Assembly (NCBI GenBank): GCA_947478535.1
Contig: CANJXD010000351.1
Coordinates: 1 to 6,248 of the forward strand
DNA: 6,248 bases
Direction of reading: 5' to 3'
Source of the DNA: Acetobacteraceae bacterium
GTDB lineage: Bacteria; Pseudomonadota; Alphaproteobacteria; Acetobacterales; Acetobacteraceae
Position 1 is the first letter of the stretch. Each line of letters opens with the position of its first letter. Positions 4,133 through 6,248 of this stretch are shown here, in pieces. The notes beneath the pieces are model-generated. The model made no database searches and had not been told where the DNA came from. It saw only the letters and a program-made list of their open reading frames with translations. The position numbers were made by a program, and so were the translations under genes.

Positions 4133-6248
4133 CTACTCGTTCCGCAACAGCGGCGCCGGCCGCGCCCGCAGCGCCAGCGCCGTGCCGATATAGCCGAGCC
4201 CCAGCGTCAGCAGCACGCAGCCCGCGATGGTCGCCACCAGCGTCCCCGGCAGGAACACCCAGGGCGCGTTCATCACGAAGCGCATCACCGCCCAGGCGGC
4301 GGCGGACCCGGCCGCGGCGGCCATCAGCCCCGCCACCAGCCCGAGCAGCCCGAATTCGACCAGCCAGGCCCCGCGGATCTGCCCGCGCGTCGCGCCGATG
4401 GTCTTCAGGATCACGGCATCCCGCACCCGCGCCCGCTGCCCCGCCGCCACCGCGCCGGCCAGCACCAGCATCCCCGCCAGCAGCGTGACCGAGGACGTCG
4501 CATTCAGCGCCACGCCGACGCGGGACAGCAGGTTCGTCACCGCCTCCAGCGCATCCTTCACCCGGATGCCGGAGACGTTGGGGAAGGCGTCCGTGATCGC
4601 CCGCAGCACGCCCGTCTCGCTCTCCGCGGTACTGCGGACTGTCGCGATGTGCGTATGCGGTGCGGAGGCCAGCAGGCCCGGGGAGGCGACCATGGCGTAG
4701 TTGATGCCGAGCCCCCGCCACTGGATCTCCCGCAAATTCGCGACCTTCAGGTCGATATCCCGCCCCAGCACATTCACCGTGATGGTCGCGCCAACCCCGA
4801 TCCCCCAGCCGCGCGCGAGCGCCGCATCGAAGGACAGCAGCGGCGGGCCATCGTAGTCCGCCGGCCACCATTCCCCCGCCACCAGCCGCGTGCCGTCCGG
4901 CGGCGTCGGCGAATAGGTCAGGCCCCGGTCGCCCCGCAGCGCCCAGCGGCTTTCCTCGGTCGCCTGCACCTGTTCGGCCGGCGTGCCGTTCACCGCCGTG
5001 ATGCGGGCGCGCAGAGACGGCACGCGCCGCACCTCCTCCACCCCAGGCTGCGCCCGGGCCGTGGCGTCGAAGGCCTCGGCCTGGTCGTTCTGGATATCGA
5101 TGAAGAAGAAGCTGGGCGCCGAGCGCGGCAACTGTTCCGCCAGCTGCTGGCGCAGATTGCCCTCGATGGTGGCGATGGCGGCGAGCGTGGTCAGCCCGAT
5201 GCCAAGCGCCACCAGCATGGTGGGCGTCGGCGCGCCGGGCCGGTGGAGGTTGGCCAGCCCCAGCCGCCAGGCCGGCCGGCGAATGCCGCGCAGCCGCCGC
5301 GCCACGGCCATCAGCGCCGCCGCGCCGCTGCGGAACAGCAGCAGGGTCAGCGCCGCGCCGGCGCAGAAGCCCATGGCGAAGCGGGGCTGTTCGGCCGTGC
5401 CCACCACCAGCGCCACCAGCGCCACCGCCGCCAGGGCGTTCGCTGCCAGGATACCGCGCGAAGGCCAGCCCGGCGTCGCCGTCACCGCGTCGCGGAACAG
5501 CGCCGCGCCGGGGATGCGCTGCGCCCGCCCCAGCGGCCACAGCGCGAAGGCCAGCGCCGTCAACAGCCCATACAGCGCCGCCAGCCCCAACGCGCCGGGA
5601 TAGAGCCCGAGGCGCGGCGGCACCGGCAGCGTCCCTGCCAGCGCCTGCGCCGCCACCCAGGTCAGCCCGAACCCCGCCACGAGCCCGATGGCGATGCCGA
5701 GGCAGGCCAGCGCCAGCACCTGGATTAGATAGGTCGCGAGGATCACCCCGGACGGCGCGCCGAGGCAGCGCAGGGTCGCGATGGTGCGCGCCCGCGCCTC
5801 CAGCCAGGCGCGCACCCCCGTCGCCACGCCGATGCCGCCCACCAGCAGCGCCGTCAGCCCCGCCAGCGTCAGGAAGGCCGCCGCGCGATCGAGGAAGCGG
5901 TTCACCCCCGGCTCCGCCTGGTCCGAGAAGCGCACCCGCCAGCCGCCATCGCCCTGCGCCGCCTGCCAGGCCTGGGCGAAGGGGCGCGGGTCCGTCCCCG
6001 GCGGCAGCAGGGCGCGGGTGTCATAGGTCACCAGCGATCCCGGCTGGACGAGGCCGGTGGCCGGCAGCGCTTCCGCCAGCACCAGCGCGCGCGGGCCGAG
6101 CACGGCCGGGCTTGCCACCCGGTCCGGCTCCTCCGCCACCAACCCCGCGAGGAGAAAGCTCGCCTCCCCGATCCGCACGGTATCGCCGGGCGCCACCCCC
6201 AGCCTTTCGGCGATGGAGGCTTCCAGCGCCACGCGCAGCCGGCCATCC
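4133..6248 (-). CDS. FtsX-domain ABC transporter permease, YbbP type, 5' end outside the window
   Basis: At least 704 codons of a large inner-membrane permease with two FtsX-type modules. Residues are counted from a GTG at 6232, but the frame stays open to the edge (D-G-R-L-R before it), so the true start lies outside; YbbP proteins are usually about 800-850 residues. In order: the end of the first periplasmic domain (1-112), first FtsX module with helices near 117-140, 165-195 and 211-232 and a coupling segment T-L-R-C-L-G-A (153-159), central helices near 261-279, 285-303 and 337-355, a second large periplasmic domain (356-575), then the last module with helices near 577-598, 623-650 and 662-688 and coupling segment L-K-T-I-G-A-T (609-615). 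The family works with the YbbA ATPase, often with the TesA esterase, and is thought to move or extract hydrophobic compounds or envelope proteins; substrate unknown. The ATPase gene should lie just upstream, beyond the right edge. The downstream deaminase follows after 21 nt. Confidence 0.9.
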   Translation of the reverse strand, partial: DGRLRVALEASIAERLGVAPGDTVRIGEASFLLAGLVAEEPDRVASPAVLGPRALVLAEALPATGLVQPGSLVTYDTRALLPPGTDPRPFAQAWQAAQGDGGWRVRFSDQAEPGVNRFLDRAAAFLTLAGLTALLVGGIGVATGVRAWLEARARTIATLRCLGAPSGVILATYLIQVLALACLGIAIGLVAGFGLTWVAAQALAGTLPVPPRLGLYPGALGLAALYGLLTALAFALWPLGRAQRIPGAALFRDAVTATPGWPSRGILAANALAAVALVALVVGTAEQPRFAMGFCAGAALTLLLFRSGAAALMAVARRLRGIRRPAWRLGLANLHRPGAPTPTMLVALGIGLTTLAAIATIEGNLRQQLAEQLPRSAPSFFFIDIQNDQAEAFDATARAQPGVEEVRRVPSLRARITAVNGTPAEQVQATEESRWALRGDRGLTYSPTPPDGTRLVAGEWWPADYDGPPLLSFDAALARGWGIGVGATITVNVLGRDIDLKVANLREIQWRGLGINYAMVASPGLLASAPHTHIATVRSTAESETGVLRAITDAFPNVSGIRVKDALEAVTNLLSRVGVALNATSSVTLLAGMLVLAGAVAAGQRARVRDAVILKTIGATRGQIRGAWLVEFGLLGLVAGLMAAAAGSAAAWAVMRFVMNAPWVFLPGTLVATIAGCVLLTLGLGYIGTALALRARPAPLLRNE

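Noticed and set aside
4101..5540. A 479-codon open frame on the minus strand in another frame of the permease
   Set aside because: Almost wholly Gly/Ala/Arg sequence, out of frame with the conserved permease; a shadow frame of high-GC DNA.
3740..5728. A 662-codon open frame on the plus strand opposite the permease
   Set aside because: The product is low-complexity Arg/His/Gln/Gly, with no recognisable fold, and the opposite strand encodes an unmistakable FtsX-domain permease.
6230..6232. GTG at 6232 as the true start of the permease
   Set aside because: The frame continues upstream to the edge with residues that fit the family, and the first transmembrane helix and early domain of YbbP are missing, so the gene is simply cut by the window.

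Overview
The window reads as ordinary chromosomal DNA from a very GC-rich Gram-negative bacterium. An alphaproteobacterium of the Acetobacteraceae (Roseomonas-like) type would fit the base composition, the gene families and the codon use, but this taxonomic guess rests on general impression, not on a marker gene. Eight genes are supported in full or in part, and all but the first lie on the minus strand. I see no mobile element, CRISPR array, tRNA or rRNA.

Left edge (1-149, plus): the 3' end of a rhodanese-type sulfurtransferase with its active-site Cys loop. It runs convergently, only 4 nt apart, into the minus-strand block. Positions 154-2508 (minus, transcribed right to left) hold a tight set of five genes: a DUF2946-like membrane-anchored Cys protein, a YcnI/DUF1775 periplasmic copper-binding protein, an unrecognised 115-residue secreted three-Cys protein, a PCu(A)C periplasmic copper chaperone with the complete H-X10-M-X21-H-X-M site, and a single-domain cupin. 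The first four look like one envelope copper-handling operon, with ribosome binding sites of two genes built over the stop codons of the genes before them. The cupin may be a passenger.

Positions 2541-3491 hold a self-contained unit: a sigma70-type promoter with a perfect TATAAT, a strong AGGAGG, a Bax-inhibitor-1/YccA family seven-helix membrane protein, and a clear Rho-independent terminator. This unit separates the copper genes from the genes on the right.

Right part (3608-6248, minus): a large FtsX-domain ABC transporter permease of the YbbP type, cut by the window edge at its 5' end, followed 21 nt later by a cytidine/guanine/adenosine deaminase-fold nucleoside deaminase. The roughly 200-nt gap before the BI-1 gene carries two GC-rich inverted repeats and the BI-1 promoter.

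No wholly new system is evident. The parts most worth a second look are the unknown 115-residue protein inside the copper operon, the His-for-Glu difference suspected in the YcnI copper site, and the possible leaderless GTG start of the operon.
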